A DNA stretch of 38,837 bases from Thermoanaerobaculia bacterium (GTDB taxonomy: Bacteria; Acidobacteriota; Thermoanaerobaculia; Multivoradales; JAGPDF01), in NCBI GenBank assembly GCA_019911865.1, contig JAIOJQ010000146.1, forward strand, positions 1-38,837. The letters are read 5' to 3'. How positions within the stretch are numbered: position 1 is the stretch's first letter; each line of letters starts with the position of its first letter. This document shows, piece by piece, positions 8,057 through 16,575 of the stretch. The position numbers were made by a program, and so were the translations under genes. The notes under the pieces were generated by a model that saw only the letters and a list, made by a program, of their open reading frames with translations, was not told the origin of the DNA and did not search any database.

Positions 8057-9838
8057 ATGAGGTTTCGAACCGACCGTCCCCCGCTCCCGGCTCTGCTCGC
8101 CATCCTCGTCTTCGCCGGCGTGCCGGCCGCCGGCCTCGCACAGGGCGTCGAGCCGGCCGGCACTCCGTTCGGCGAGCAGGTGGAGGTCGAGGTCGTCAAC
8201 GTCGACGTCGTGGTCACCGACCGCGACGGAAACCGGGTGACCGGGCTCGAGCGCGAGGATTTCGCGCTCTTCGTCGATGGCCAGCCGGTATCGATCGAGT
8301 ACTTCTACGGGCCCCCGGTCGCCGCCGCCCGCATGGCGATGCCGGCCCCGGCGTCGGCGCACGCGCCGACGCCCGGCGCCGCGCCGGAGATGGCTCCGGC
8401 CCTCACCGTCGTCTTCGTCGACCAGAGCGCACTCGAACGGCGGGTGCGCCGGGACACCCTCGCCGAGCTGCGGCAGTTCGCCGTTACGCGGCAGCCGGAC
8501 GAGCGCGTGATGGTGGCCGGATTCGAAGACGCCCTGCGCCTCTTCGCGGTGCCCACCGCCGAGGGTGCGGCGATCGAAACGGCGTTCCAGTCGCTCGCCG
8601 AGCTTCCTTCCCGCGGCTCCCTGGTGACCACCGAGCGCAACCGGCTCGAGCACGAGATTCGCGCCTTCGGCCGGGTCGGTCCGCTGGTGCGCTCCGCCGA
8701 GCAGCCGGAAAGCAACGTGCAGGCGATCCAGCGGCGCCAGGCGAGCGAGACCGAGCGGCTGCAGAGCGAGATCGAGAACTGGGCCGAGCGGGAGCTCGAT
8801 CGCCAGCGTCGTTCGCTGAGCGCCCTCTCCGACATCGTCGCCTCGCTCGCCGCGGTGCCCGGCCGCAAGTCGGCGCTGCTGGCCACCGCCGGTTTCGACG
8901 CCGAGCCGGCCCGCTTCCTGCTGCGGTTCCTCGCCCAGAAGACGAGCTACGACGCGTCGGTCTCGTCGATCCCGCGCGTCGCCGAGCTCGAGCAGCTCGC
9001 CGGGCAGCTCAACCGCGACTACGAGGATCTCGTCCACGCGGCGCAGAACGCCCGCGTCGCCTTCTACACCGTGGTGGCGCGCGAGCCGCCGCCGTCGCAC
9101 AACGCCGCCGAGTTCGCCAGCGCCGGGCGCGACCAGGAGAAGGCGCCGCCGCGCGACTTCGCGGCGGTCGAGCTGGCCTCGAGCGTCACCCGCCTGGCGG
9201 CGGCGACGGGCGGCCGGACTTTCGTGCTCGACGAAGCTCTCGATACCCGCCTCGGGGCGGTGCGCGACGACGCCCGGGCCCTCTACTCGCTCGGCTTCGC
9301 GACCGGGCCGGAGGCCGGCAGCCGGAATCACCGCATCGAAGTCCGTGTCCGCCGCGACGGGGTCGAGCTGCGGCATCGGGAGAGCTACCGCCGCCGCACC
9401 GCCGGCGAACGCCAGGAGGAGGCGCTGATGGCGGCGGCGACGCTCGGCGAAGTGTCCGACTCCGCCGGCCTGGTGCTCGACCTGGGCGAGGCCGTGCCGC
9501 TGGCCCGGCGCGACGACCGCTCGGTCGTCCAGCTGGCGATCCGCATCCCGCTCGCTTCGGTGGCGCTGGTGCCCGACGACGGCCACCGCCGCGGCAGCCT
9601 GAGGGTCCGCGTAGCGGTCTCCGACTCGCGCGGCGCGGTGATCTCGAACGACGACGCGCCGGTCGAGATCGCCATTCCCGAAGCCGATATCGATTCCGCC
9701 CTGGCGGGGGTCTGGGTGCACCGCGTCGAGTTGCGGCTGCTGCCGGGGCTGCATCGCGTCGCGGTGGTGGTCGCCGACGGCGGCGGCGACCTGGCGACCG
9801 CCGCGGTGCCGCTCGAAATCCCCCGCCCGGCGCCTTGA
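8057..9838 (+). CDS. Secreted VWFA-related protein of the acidobacterial type
   Basis: This 593-residue protein has a signal peptide (hydrophobic residues 10-27, likely cleavage after about residue 29 at GLA-Q). Next come the family's opening beta strands (VEVVNVDVVVTDRDGNRVTGL, EDFALFVDGQPVSIEYF), and then a VWA-like domain beginning LTVVFVDQS. The 'V.VDVVVTD..G..V.GL...DF.V.EDG' opening is characteristic of the VWFA-related family abundant in Acidobacteriota. The MIDAS start reads D-Q-S-A-L rather than D-x-S-x-S, so metal binding may be weak or lost. The middle is rich in Glu/Arg helices (ETERLQSEIENWAEREL). The C-terminus returns to beta structure (HRVAVVVADGGGDLATA). It is predicted to be extracytoplasmic; the function of the family is not established. 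Confidence 0.8.
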   Translation: MRFRTDRPPLPALLAILVFAGVPAAGLAQGVEPAGTPFGEQVEVEVVNVDVVVTDRDGNRVTGLEREDFALFVDGQPVSIEYFYGPPVAAARMAMPAPASAHAPTPGAAPEMAPALTVVFVDQSALERRVRRDTLAELRQFAVTRQPDERVMVAGFEDALRLFAVPTAEGAAIETAFQSLAELPSRGSLVTTERNRLEHEIRAFGRVGPLVRSAEQPESNVQAIQRRQASETERLQSEIENWAERELDRQRRSLSALSDIVASLAAVPGRKSALLATAGFDAEPARFLLRFLAQKTSYDASVSSIPRVAELEQLAGQLNRDYEDLVHAAQNARVAFYTVVAREPPPSHNAAEFASAGRDQEKAPPRDFAAVELASSVTRLAAATGGRTFVLDEALDTRLGAVRDDARALYSLGFATGPEAGSRNHRIEVRVRRDGVELRHRESYRRRTAGERQEEALMAAATLGEVSDSAGLVLDLGEAVPLARRDDRSVVQLAIRIPLASVALVPDDGHRRGSLRVRVAVSDSRGAVISNDDAPVEIAIPEADIDSALAGVWVHRVELRLLPGLHRVAVVVADGGGDLATAAVPLEIPRPAP

Positions 9839-9870
9839 GCTGCGGCGCGTTCTCCGGCCGAGAGAATCGA

Positions 9871-10008
9871 CGCGGCAGGCAGCAGCTGACGATCACGGTC
9901 GTCTCCGACTCCGGCACCGGCGCGCTGACCGGGGTCGCCGCCACCTTCCGCCTCGAAATCGTCGACGGCGAACATCGCCTCACGCTCGAGCCCGCTCTGC
10001 CGGATTGA
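9871..10008 (+). pseudogene. C-terminal remnant of a DUF3224 domain protein
   Basis: The frame ending at the TGA at 10006-10008 reads LTITVVSDSGTGALTGVA, then ATFRLEIVDGEHRLTLEP, then ALPD. DUF3224 proteins end in a similar '..D.GTG.L.G..G...I...DG.H.Y...Y.LP' pattern. Only about 40 residues are present: the upstream DNA is the end of the VWFA-related gene, and no start codon or N-terminal half exists. It is therefore best read as the relic of a gene whose front half was lost, immediately upstream of the benzoyl-CoA operon promoter. The family assignment is by eye from a short stretch. Confidence 0.45.
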
Positions 10009-10071
10009 GGCCGGCTGCCGGGCTGGGCGGGCCGGCTCGGTCCGCGGCGCTCCTGCCCCGCCGGAGGGGGG

Positions 10072-10100
10072 TGGACACGTCGCTTGCACCGTTTTAAGAT
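10072..10100 (+). promoter_or_regulatory. Promoter of the benzoyl-CoA degradation operon
   Basis: TGGACA (10072-10077, five of six matches to TTGACA), a 17-base spacer, then TAAGAT (10095-10100) inside GTTTTAAGATA, the most AT-rich patch of this gap. Transcription would start near 10107, giving a leader of about 33 bases. No intrinsic terminator separates it from the genes downstream to 17955. I could not identify an operator palindrome for the Rrf2 regulator. Confidence 0.55.
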
Positions 10101-10128
10101 ACCGGCATCCGAAATCGCTTTTGAACCC

Positions 10129-10133
10129 GGAGG
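10129..10133 (+). promoter_or_regulatory. Ribosome-binding site of had
   Basis: GGAGG lies 6 bases before the ATG at 10140, a near-ideal Shine-Dalgarno sequence. It fixes the start of the first gene in the operon. Confidence 0.7.
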
Positions 10134-10139
10134 CTTTCG

Positions 10140-11216
10140 ATGCAGGTGGAAGCGTGGACCGTGTACCAGGGCGGCGAACCGATGCGGTTGGAGAATCGCC
10201 AGGAAACCCCCGGTGCCGGCGAGGTCGTCGTCGAGGTCGCCGGCTGCGGCGTCTGCCACACCGATCTCGGCTTCTTCTACGACGGGGTGCCCACCCGCCA
10301 CCCCTTCCCGCTCACCCTCGGCCACGAGATCTCAGGCGTCGTCGTCGAGGCGGGCCCCGGGGCCGCGGAGTGGATCGGTCGAGCCGTCGTCGTCCCGGCG
10401 GTCCTGCCGTGCGGCGAGTGCGCCGCCTGCCGCGCCGGCCGCGGCGCCATCTGCCCGCGGCAGATCTTTCCCGGCAACGACCTGCACGGCGGCTTCGCCA
10501 GCCACGTCCGCGTCCCCGCCCGCGGTCTCTGCCCCCTCCCCGACCTCGCCTCCCCCACCGCAAATCCGGCCGGCCTCGAGCTCTGGATGCTGAGCGTCAT
10601 CGCCGACGCGGTCTCCACTCCCTGGCAGGCGATCGCGCGCAGCGGTCTCGCCGCAGGCGACCTGACGGTCGTCGTCGGCTGCGGCGGGGTCGGCGGATTC
10701 GCGGTGCAGATCGCCGCGGCGCGCGGCGCCCATGTCGTCGCCGTCGACGTCGACGCCGGCCGTCTCGAACAGATGCGGCGCAACGGCGCCGAGCTGACGC
10801 TGCAGGCGGGAGCCCTCGACTTCAAGGCGATCAAAGGGGAGATCGAGGGCCTGACGAAGCGCCGCGGCATTCCGGGATTCCGCCAGTTCGTCTTCGAGAC
10901 TTCCGGCACGCCGGCCGGCCAGACGACCGCCTTCGGCCTGCTCGGGCGCGGCGGCTACCTCGGCGTCGTCGGCTTCACGCCCCACAAGGTCGAGATCCGC
11001 CTCTCCAACCTGATGGCCTTCGACGCCACGGTACAGGGCAACTGGGCCTGCCTGCCCGAGCACTATCCCGACATCGTCGCGGCGGTACTCGCCGGTCGCC
11101 TCGCCCTCGCCCCGTTCGTCGAACGGCGATCGCTGGCGACGATCCAGGAAGTCTTCGCGCAGCTGCACGCCGCGCCCTACAGCCACCGCATCGTCCTCAC
11201 CCCGGAGAACGCCTGA
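10140..11216 (+). CDS. had: 6-hydroxycyclohex-1-ene-1-carbonyl-CoA dehydrogenase
   Basis: This 358-residue zinc-dependent medium-chain alcohol dehydrogenase has the catalytic-zinc region GCGVCHTD (residues 35-42) and GHE (61-63). The structural zinc lobe has Cys91, 94, 97 and 105, and a Rossmann fold begins GCGGVGGF. The GNDLHGGFASHVRVPARGLC stretch, rather than a generic ADH sequence, points to the Had family. Had oxidises the hydroxyl formed by hydration of cyclohexa-1,5-diene-1-carbonyl-CoA, producing 6-oxocyclohex-1-ene-1-carbonyl-CoA with NAD+ as acceptor. Its stop overlaps the oah start by one base (TGATG). The neighbouring oah and bcrCBAD genes make this assignment much stronger than sequence alone would. 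It acts in the cytoplasm. Confidence 0.9.
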   Translation: MQVEAWTVYQGGEPMRLENRQETPGAGEVVVEVAGCGVCHTDLGFFYDGVPTRHPFPLTLGHEISGVVVEAGPGAAEWIGRAVVVPAVLPCGECAACRAGRGAICPRQIFPGNDLHGGFASHVRVPARGLCPLPDLASPTANPAGLELWMLSVIADAVSTPWQAIARSGLAAGDLTVVVGCGGVGGFAVQIAAARGAHVVAVDVDAGRLEQMRRNGAELTLQAGALDFKAIKGEIEGLTKRRGIPGFRQFVFETSGTPAGQTTAFGLLGRGGYLGVVGFTPHKVEIRLSNLMAFDATVQGNWACLPEHYPDIVAAVLAGRLALAPFVERRSLATIQEVFAQLHAAPYSHRIVLTPENA

Positions 11217-12343
11217 TGCCCTTCGCCTTCCACGATCACGACCTGCCCGTCCCGCCGCCGCAGCCGGACGGCGAAGCGCGCGTCCTCTGGGAGCGCCTGC
11301 CACTGCGCTCGCCCGACGGCACGCCCGATCCCGAGCTCAAGGTCGTCCGCATCACCCTGGACAACCCGAAACAGTTCAACTCCTACACCACCGCGATGGT
11401 CAAGGCGGTGATCCTCGGCTTCCGTCGCGCTTCCAACGATCGCGCCTGCGTCGCCGTCGTCTTCACCGGCGGCGGCGATCGCGCCTTCTGCACCGGCGGC
11501 AACACCGCCGAGTACGCCACCTACTACGCCGGCCGCCCGGAGGAGTACCGCCAGTACATGCGGCTGTTCAACGACATGGTCAGCGCCATCCTGGCCTGCG
11601 ACAAGCCGGTCATCTGCCGGGTCAACGGCATGCGGATCGCGGGCGGGCAGGAGATCGGCATGGCCTGCGACTTCTCGATCGCCCAGGACCTGGCGACTTT
11701 CGGCCAGGCGGGGCCGCGCCACGGCTCGGCCCCGGACGGCGGCTCGACCGACTTCCTGCCGCTGTTCGTCGGCATCGAGGCGGCGATGGAGAGCTGCACC
11801 CTGTGCGAGACCTGGAGCGCCCACAAGGCGCTGCGCCTCGGCCTGCTCAGCCGCGTCGTCCCGGCCCTGCGGGTCGACGGCGAGTTCGTTCCCAACCCCC
11901 TGGTGGTCACCGACCGCTGGCTAGGCGAGGCGGGCCGCCCCACCTTCGGCGAGCCGCGCGGCGGCGCCGACCGGGTCGCCGGCAAGGAGCTGCTCTCCCG
12001 CGGTGCCGTCGACCTCGGCCCGCTCGACGAGGCGGTCGACGAGCTGGTCTGGAAGCTCGCCCACACCATGCCGGGCTGTCTCTCGAAGACCCTCGAAAGC
12101 CTGCGCAAGCACAAGCTCGAGCACTGGGACCGCAACCGCGAGTCGAATCGCGCCTGGCTGGCGCTCAACATGATGACCGAGGGGCGGACCGGCTTCCGCG
12201 CCTTCCACGAGGGAGACCGCAACCGGCGCGAGATCGACTTTCTCGACCTGCGTCGCCGGCTGGCGCGCGGCGAACCGTGGAGCGAGAAGCTCACCGAGAG
12301 CCTGATCGCGCCGCTCCGGCCGGCCCCGGCGGAGACCAGGTGA
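11216..12343 (+). CDS. oah: 6-oxocyclohex-1-ene-1-carbonyl-CoA hydrolase (ring-opening)
   Basis: This 375-residue crotonase-superfamily enzyme has the early strand VVRITLDNPKQFNSYT, first oxyanion-hole block GDRAFCTGGNTAEY, and second block VICRVNGMRIAGGQEIGMACDFSIA. The long C-terminal extension (to LRRRLARGEPWSEKLTESLI) exceeds ordinary enoyl-CoA hydratases of about 260 residues and matches the roughly 375-residue Oah family. Oah hydrates 6-oxocyclohex-1-ene-1-carbonyl-CoA and hydrolytically opens the ring to 3-hydroxypimelyl-CoA, the exit from the alicyclic part of the Thauera-type benzoyl-CoA pathway. It starts at ATG 11216 within TGATG shared with had. Its TGA overlaps the GTG start of the GNAT gene. 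Confidence 0.9.
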   Translation: MPFAFHDHDLPVPPPQPDGEARVLWERLPLRSPDGTPDPELKVVRITLDNPKQFNSYTTAMVKAVILGFRRASNDRACVAVVFTGGGDRAFCTGGNTAEYATYYAGRPEEYRQYMRLFNDMVSAILACDKPVICRVNGMRIAGGQEIGMACDFSIAQDLATFGQAGPRHGSAPDGGSTDFLPLFVGIEAAMESCTLCETWSAHKALRLGLLSRVVPALRVDGEFVPNPLVVTDRWLGEAGRPTFGEPRGGADRVAGKELLSRGAVDLGPLDEAVDELVWKLAHTMPGCLSKTLESLRKHKLEHWDRNRESNRAWLALNMMTEGRTGFRAFHEGDRNRREIDFLDLRRRLARGEPWSEKLTESLIAPLRPAPAETR

Positions 12344-12813
12344 GCGCGGTCGCCCCGGCGCTCGCCGTGCGCCGCCTCGCTCCGGAGGACCTCGACCGGG
12401 TGGTCGAGATCGACGCCCACCATCGCGGCAGCGCGGTCCCCGACTACTGGCGCGGTGTGCGCGAGGCCTTCCTGGCGCGCGGCGGCGGCCGGGTCCGGGT
12501 CGCCCTCGGCGCCGAGTCCGAGGGCCGGCTGGTCGGCTTCCTGTTCGGCGAGTCGCGCGCCTTCGAGTTCGGTTCCCCCGCCTGTGGCTGGATCTTCGCC
12601 GTCGGCGTCGAGTCCGGTCACCAGCGCGGTGGCATCGCCTCCGCCCTGCTCTCGGAGGCCTGCCGGAAGTTCCGCGCCGCCGGCATCGCCACCATCCGCA
12701 CCATGGTGCGCCGCTCCGACGTCCCCGTCCTCGCCTTCTTTCGCGCCCACGGCTTCGCCGCCGGCGAGTTCACCCAGCTCGAGCTGAACCTGTCCGAGGG
12801 AGATTCGCGATGA
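12340..12813 (+). CDS. GNAT acetyltransferase within the bcr operon (BadL-like candidate)
   Basis: This 157-residue GNAT protein has an N-terminal LAVRRLAPEDLDRVVEID strand-helix, a central IFAVGVESGHQRGGIASALL block carrying the acetyl-CoA loop (QRGGIA), and a C-terminal VLAFFRAHGFAAGEF block. The GTG start at 12340 overlaps the oah stop, and its own stop overlaps bcrC (ATGA), so it is translated within the pathway operon. In Rhodopseudomonas palustris the GNAT enzyme BadL acetylates aminobenzoates, and the products relieve repression by the Rrf2-family BadM. A GNAT plus an Rrf2 gene in this operon suggests a similar circuit. Modification of a protein or another CoA intermediate is the alternative. 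The fold is certain; the substrate is inference. Confidence 0.75.
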   Translation: MSAVAPALAVRRLAPEDLDRVVEIDAHHRGSAVPDYWRGVREAFLARGGGRVRVALGAESEGRLVGFLFGESRAFEFGSPACGWIFAVGVESGHQRGGIASALLSEACRKFRAAGIATIRTMVRRSDVPVLAFFRAHGFAAGEFTQLELNLSEGDSR

Positions 12814-13979
12814 GCGCAGCCGTCACCTCCGTCGTCGACCGGGCCGAGGCCCACTACCGCGACCTGGCACTGGCCGGCGTCCGTCGCTGGAAGGAGGCGA
12901 CCGGCGGCCTGGCGATCGGCTACCTGCCGATCTGGGCGCCGCGCGAGATGCTGCACGCCCAGGGGGTCCTGCCGGTGGGACTCATGGGGGGCGGCGAGGA
13001 CGTCGAGATCATCCGCGGCGACGCCTTCTACCAGTCCTACATCTGCCACCTGCCGCGCTCGACCGTCGAGCTCGGCCTCGGCGGCCAGCTCGATCCGCTC
13101 GACGGCCTGCTCTTTCCGGCCATCTGCGACGTCATCCGCAACCTCTCCGGCGTCTGGCAGCTGCAGTTTCCCGGCAAGCTGGTGCGCTACCTCGACGTGC
13201 CGCAGAACTTCGATCCGGAGATCGGCGGCCACTTCCTGCGCCAGGAACTCGAGTCGCTGGCCGCCGAACTCGCGGAGCGCGGTGCCCGGCCACTCGAAGC
13301 GGAGGCGCTGCGCGCTTCGCTCGCCGCCTACAACGCCAATCGCGCCCGGGTGCGCGCCCTCTACGCGCTGCGCGAGCGCGAGCCCTGGAAGGTGCCGACC
13401 TGGGAGCTCTACCTGATCGTGCGCGCCGGTCTGGTGCTGCCGGTCGAGGAGTTCGACCGCCTGCTCGACGACTACGCGGCGGCGGTGACCGCCGACGAGG
13501 AGCGCCGGCCGATGGACCAAGCGCGCGTCCTCGTCGTCGGCTCGTTCTGCGAACAGCCGCCGCTCGGCCTGATCAAGACCCTCGAGCGCTCGGGCTGCTA
13601 CATCGTCGACGACGACTTCGTGCAGATCCATCGCTTCCTGCGCTCCGACATCCCGCTCGACGGTGATCCGCTCGCCAATCTCGTCACCGCCTTCCTCGAC
13701 GATGCCGTCGAGAGCCCGACGCGCTTCTGCGGCACCGACCGCAAGGCCGAGGCGATGGTCGAGCGCACTCGCGCCTGCCGCGCCGAGGGGGTCGTCTTCT
13801 GCGCTCCGAGTTTCTGCGACCCGGCGCTGCTCGACCAGCCGATGGCGGTCGAAGCGGTCGAGTCGATCGGCGTTCCCTGGACCGCCTTCAAGTACGCGGA
13901 GAACACCGGGCAGTTCCAGGTGATCCGCGAGCAGGCCGGCACTTTCGCCGACTCGATCAAGCTGTGGAGCAACCCATGA
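12810..13979 (+). CDS. bcrC: Benzoyl-CoA reductase subunit BcrC (class I, ATP-dependent)
   Basis: This 389-residue member of the HgdB/BcrBC (2-hydroxyacyl-CoA dehydratase) family would form, with BcrB, the substrate-binding half of benzoyl-CoA reductase. That module carries iron-sulfur clusters and delivers two electrons to the ring. The N-terminus has the family's GYLPIWAPREMLHAQGVLPVGL. Conserved cysteines that could bind clusters include Cys79 (SYICH), Cys106, Cys247 (GSFCEQPP), Cys331 and Cys336 (CAPSFCDP). Length and position (first of C-B-A-D) match Thauera BcrC and R. palustris BadD. It overlaps the GNAT gene upstream and bcrB downstream by 4 bases each. The dehydratase HgdB is the main alternative, but had/oah and the gene order argue for the reductase. 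Confidence 0.9.
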   Translation: MSAAVTSVVDRAEAHYRDLALAGVRRWKEATGGLAIGYLPIWAPREMLHAQGVLPVGLMGGGEDVEIIRGDAFYQSYICHLPRSTVELGLGGQLDPLDGLLFPAICDVIRNLSGVWQLQFPGKLVRYLDVPQNFDPEIGGHFLRQELESLAAELAERGARPLEAEALRASLAAYNANRARVRALYALREREPWKVPTWELYLIVRAGLVLPVEEFDRLLDDYAAAVTADEERRPMDQARVLVVGSFCEQPPLGLIKTLERSGCYIVDDDFVQIHRFLRSDIPLDGDPLANLVTAFLDDAVESPTRFCGTDRKAEAMVERTRACRAEGVVFCAPSFCDPALLDQPMAVEAVESIGVPWTAFKYAENTGQFQVIREQAGTFADSIKLWSNP

Positions 13980-15277
13980 CCTCTCCGACCCCGACGACGG
14001 GAGCGCGCGAGGCGCTCAAGGACGCCAGCCAGCTGCGCCAGAAGCGGATGATCGCCGAGCACTACACCCGCCTGGCGAGGGCCCCCGAGACCGGCAGCCG
14101 GAGCGTCTACACCTTCGTTCCCGGCAACCTCACCGAGCTGCTGCGCAGCTTCGACCTGCTGCCGGTGCTGCCCGAAATCAATGCCCTGCAATCGGCGATG
14201 CGCGGCAAATCGAAGGAGTACATCGCCATCGCCGAGAAGGCCGGCCAGAGCGAAGACGTCTGCACCTACGTCAAGGCCGACTACGGAATGATGAAGGCGG
14301 GCAATCTCGGGCCGACCGGGGAAAAACTTCCCGATCCGGACCTGCTGCTGCTCTCGTACACCGGTTGCTTCACCTTCCTCAAGTGGTTCGAGATGCTGCG
14401 TCACGAGTACAAGGCCCCGGTGGTGATGTTGCACGTCCCCTACCAGGCCGATGGGCGGATCACCGAGTCGATGCGCAACTACGTCGTGGCGCAGCTGCGC
14501 GACAAGGTGATCCCGGAGCTCGAGCGGATCTCCGGCAAGCGATACGACGAGGACCGCCTGCGCGAAAATCTCGCCCGCTCGGCGCGTGCCGAGGAGGATC
14601 TCGTCGCGGTCCTCCAGTCGGCCCGCCGGCGGCCGTCGCCGATCGACTCCTACTTCGGCGCCGTCTACTACGTCGGACCGATCTTCTCCGCCTTCCGCGG
14701 CACGGAGGACGCCTGCGACTACTACCGCGAGTTGCGCGCCGAGATCGACGAGCGCGTCGCACAGGGTCTCGGCCCGGTCACCCCGGACGGCCAGATCGGA
14801 CGCGAGCGCTTCCGCCTGGTCGTCGAGGGCCCGCCGAACTGGACCCACTTCCACGAGTTCTGGCGCATGTTCGCCGACGAAGGGGCGGTCGCGGTCGCCT
14901 CTACGTACTCCAAGGTCGGTGGCGTCTACGACACCGGCTTCCGTCACGACCCGGATCATCCCCTCGAGACGCTGGCCGACTACTGCATGGGCTGCTACAC
15001 CAACCTCTCGCTCCCCTCGCGGGTCGACATGATCTGTCGCTACGTCGAGGAGTACGAGGCCGACGGCGTGCTCATCCACTCGATCAAGAGCTGCAACTCC
15101 TTCTCCGCCGGCCAGCTCGCCATGCTGCGCGAGATCGAGAATCGCACCGGCCGGCCGGGGGGGTTCATCGAGAGTGACCTCGTCGACCCGCGCTACTTCT
15201 CGGCCGCCAACCTGAAGAACCGGCTCGAGTCCTACTTCCAGATGATCGACCAGAAGCGCGGGAGGCTCTCGGCATGA
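13976..15277 (+). CDS. bcrB: Benzoyl-CoA reductase subunit BcrB
   Basis: This 433-residue HgdB-like family member pairs with BcrC. It carries YTGCFTFLKW with Cys131, CMGCYTN with Cys337 and Cys340, and IKSCNSFSAGQ with Cys373. These cysteines are well placed to coordinate the 4Fe-4S clusters of the reductase module. Length matches Thauera BcrB and R. palustris BadE. The ATG at 13976 overlaps the bcrC stop and has GGAG upstream; an in-frame ATG at 13964 is possible but less likely given the 4-base overlap used throughout the operon. The end overlaps bcrA (ATGA, 15274-15277). BcrBC hold benzoyl-CoA and form cyclohexa-1,5-diene-1-carbonyl-CoA. The enzyme is expected to be oxygen-sensitive and cytoplasmic. 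Confidence 0.9.
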   Translation: MTSPTPTTGAREALKDASQLRQKRMIAEHYTRLARAPETGSRSVYTFVPGNLTELLRSFDLLPVLPEINALQSAMRGKSKEYIAIAEKAGQSEDVCTYVKADYGMMKAGNLGPTGEKLPDPDLLLLSYTGCFTFLKWFEMLRHEYKAPVVMLHVPYQADGRITESMRNYVVAQLRDKVIPELERISGKRYDEDRLRENLARSARAEEDLVAVLQSARRRPSPIDSYFGAVYYVGPIFSAFRGTEDACDYYRELRAEIDERVAQGLGPVTPDGQIGRERFRLVVEGPPNWTHFHEFWRMFADEGAVAVASTYSKVGGVYDTGFRHDPDHPLETLADYCMGCYTNLSLPSRVDMICRYVEEYEADGVLIHSIKSCNSFSAGQLAMLREIENRTGRPGGFIESDLVDPRYFSAANLKNRLESYFQMIDQKRGRLSA

Positions 15278-16575
15278 ACGGCTACGTCGGCATCGATCTC
15301 GGTTCGACGACCACCAAGGCGATCGTCCTCGGCGAGGACGGCGTCATCCTCGGCAAGGGAATCACCAACAGCCGCAGCAACTATTCCGTTGCCTGCGACG
15401 TCGCCCTCTCCGAGGCGCTGATCGACACCCGCTTCGGTCGAATCTCGGCGGCGCTCGCCGCCAGACAGCTCGATGAGGAGGAGCGCAGAAGACTGCTCGA
15501 CGAGCTCGAGCGGCGATTCCGCGAGCAACAGTATCGCCGCCTGCTCGCGCTGTTCGCCGAGCGCATTCTCGGTCACGCGGCCGCGGCCCCGGACAGCGAC
15601 ACGATCGCCCCGGCTCTGCGCGGCATCCTGGACCGCATGGAGGGCGAGAGCGGAAAACTCTTCGCGGCCGGGGCGACGCGGCGCAGCGACTTCTTCCGCG
15701 ACCTCGCCGGTGGCCGCTTTCTCGAACTGGCGGAACAGGCGGCGCGCGCCCTCCAGGTCGGCTTCGACCGCCTCGCCGGACTCTTCGATCGCACGATCCT
15801 CGAGGTCGAGAATCTGCCCGCCGACGAGGACTCGTTCTCCGGCCTCGTCGCCGCCGCCGTTCCTGCCGACGCACCGCCGGCGCTCACCCGCGCGGTCTCG
15901 GAGGCGACCGCCGCACCGATCACCGTGACGCGCTCGGTCGGCACCGGCTACGGCCGTGCCACTCTTCCCTTCCCCAAGGATCAGATCCGCTCCGAAATCC
16001 TCTGCCACGGCCTCGGTGCTCACCACCTCTTCCCCGGCTCCCGCACGGTGCTCGACATCGGGGGCCAGGACACCAAGGCGATCCAGGTCGACGCCGATGG
16101 CATCGTCACGTCCTTCCAGATGAACGACCGCTGCGCCGCCGGCTGCGGCCGCTACCTCGGGTACATCGCCGACGAAATGAACCTGGGCCTGCACCAGCTC
16201 GGCCCCCTGGCGATGACTGCCAAGCGCACGGTTCGCATCAATTCGACCTGCACGGTGTTCGCCGGGGCGGAACTGCGCGAGCGACTCTCGCTCGGCGAGA
16301 AGCGCGAGGACATCCTCGCCGGTCTGCACCGCGCGATCATCCTGCGGGCCCTTTCGTTGCTCGCCCGCTCGGGTGGTGTCACCGACGAATTCACTTTCAC
16401 CGGCGGGGTGGCGAAGAACAGCGCTGCCACGGCGGCGTTGACCGAACTCATCCGGTCCAACTACGGGGAACGGACGATGAACATCTCTCCGGACTCCATC
16501 TACACCGGCGCGCTCGGTGCTGCACTCTTCGCCCGCCGGGACGCCGAGGCGGGAGCCGAAAGGAGCGTCGCATGA
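15274..16575 (+). CDS. bcrA: Benzoyl-CoA reductase ATPase subunit BcrA
   Basis: This 433-residue ASKHA-fold ATPase of the BcrAD/HgdC activase family has the phosphate-1 loop GIDLGSTTTKAIVL at the N-terminus and a second phosphate motif VLDIGGQDTKAI. Cluster-binding cysteines are Cys287 and Cys291 (RCAAGCGRYL) and Cys326 (STCTVF), with an adenosine motif near FTFTGGVAKN. An insertion of about 140 residues follows the first loop, making it much longer than HgdC (about 260). That matches the large ATPase subunit of the Thauera type (BcrA, BadF), not the smaller Azoarcus BzdP. With BcrD it bridges a 4Fe-4S cluster and couples ATP hydrolysis to low-potential electron transfer from ferredoxin to BcrBC. 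It overlaps bcrB and bcrD. Confidence 0.92.
   Translation: MNGYVGIDLGSTTTKAIVLGEDGVILGKGITNSRSNYSVACDVALSEALIDTRFGRISAALAARQLDEEERRRLLDELERRFREQQYRRLLALFAERILGHAAAAPDSDTIAPALRGILDRMEGESGKLFAAGATRRSDFFRDLAGGRFLELAEQAARALQVGFDRLAGLFDRTILEVENLPADEDSFSGLVAAAVPADAPPALTRAVSEATAAPITVTRSVGTGYGRATLPFPKDQIRSEILCHGLGAHHLFPGSRTVLDIGGQDTKAIQVDADGIVTSFQMNDRCAAGCGRYLGYIADEMNLGLHQLGPLAMTAKRTVRINSTCTVFAGAELRERLSLGEKREDILAGLHRAIILRALSLLARSGGVTDEFTFTGGVAKNSAATAALTELIRSNYGERTMNISPDSIYTGALGAALFARRDAEAGAERSVA

Noticed and set aside
7298-9754. 818-residue open frame on the minus strand
   Set aside because: It is antisense to the VWFA-related, membrane and VWA genes, has low-complexity Arg/Glu/Gly/Ala-rich sequence and no family motif. 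It is a by-product of high GC.
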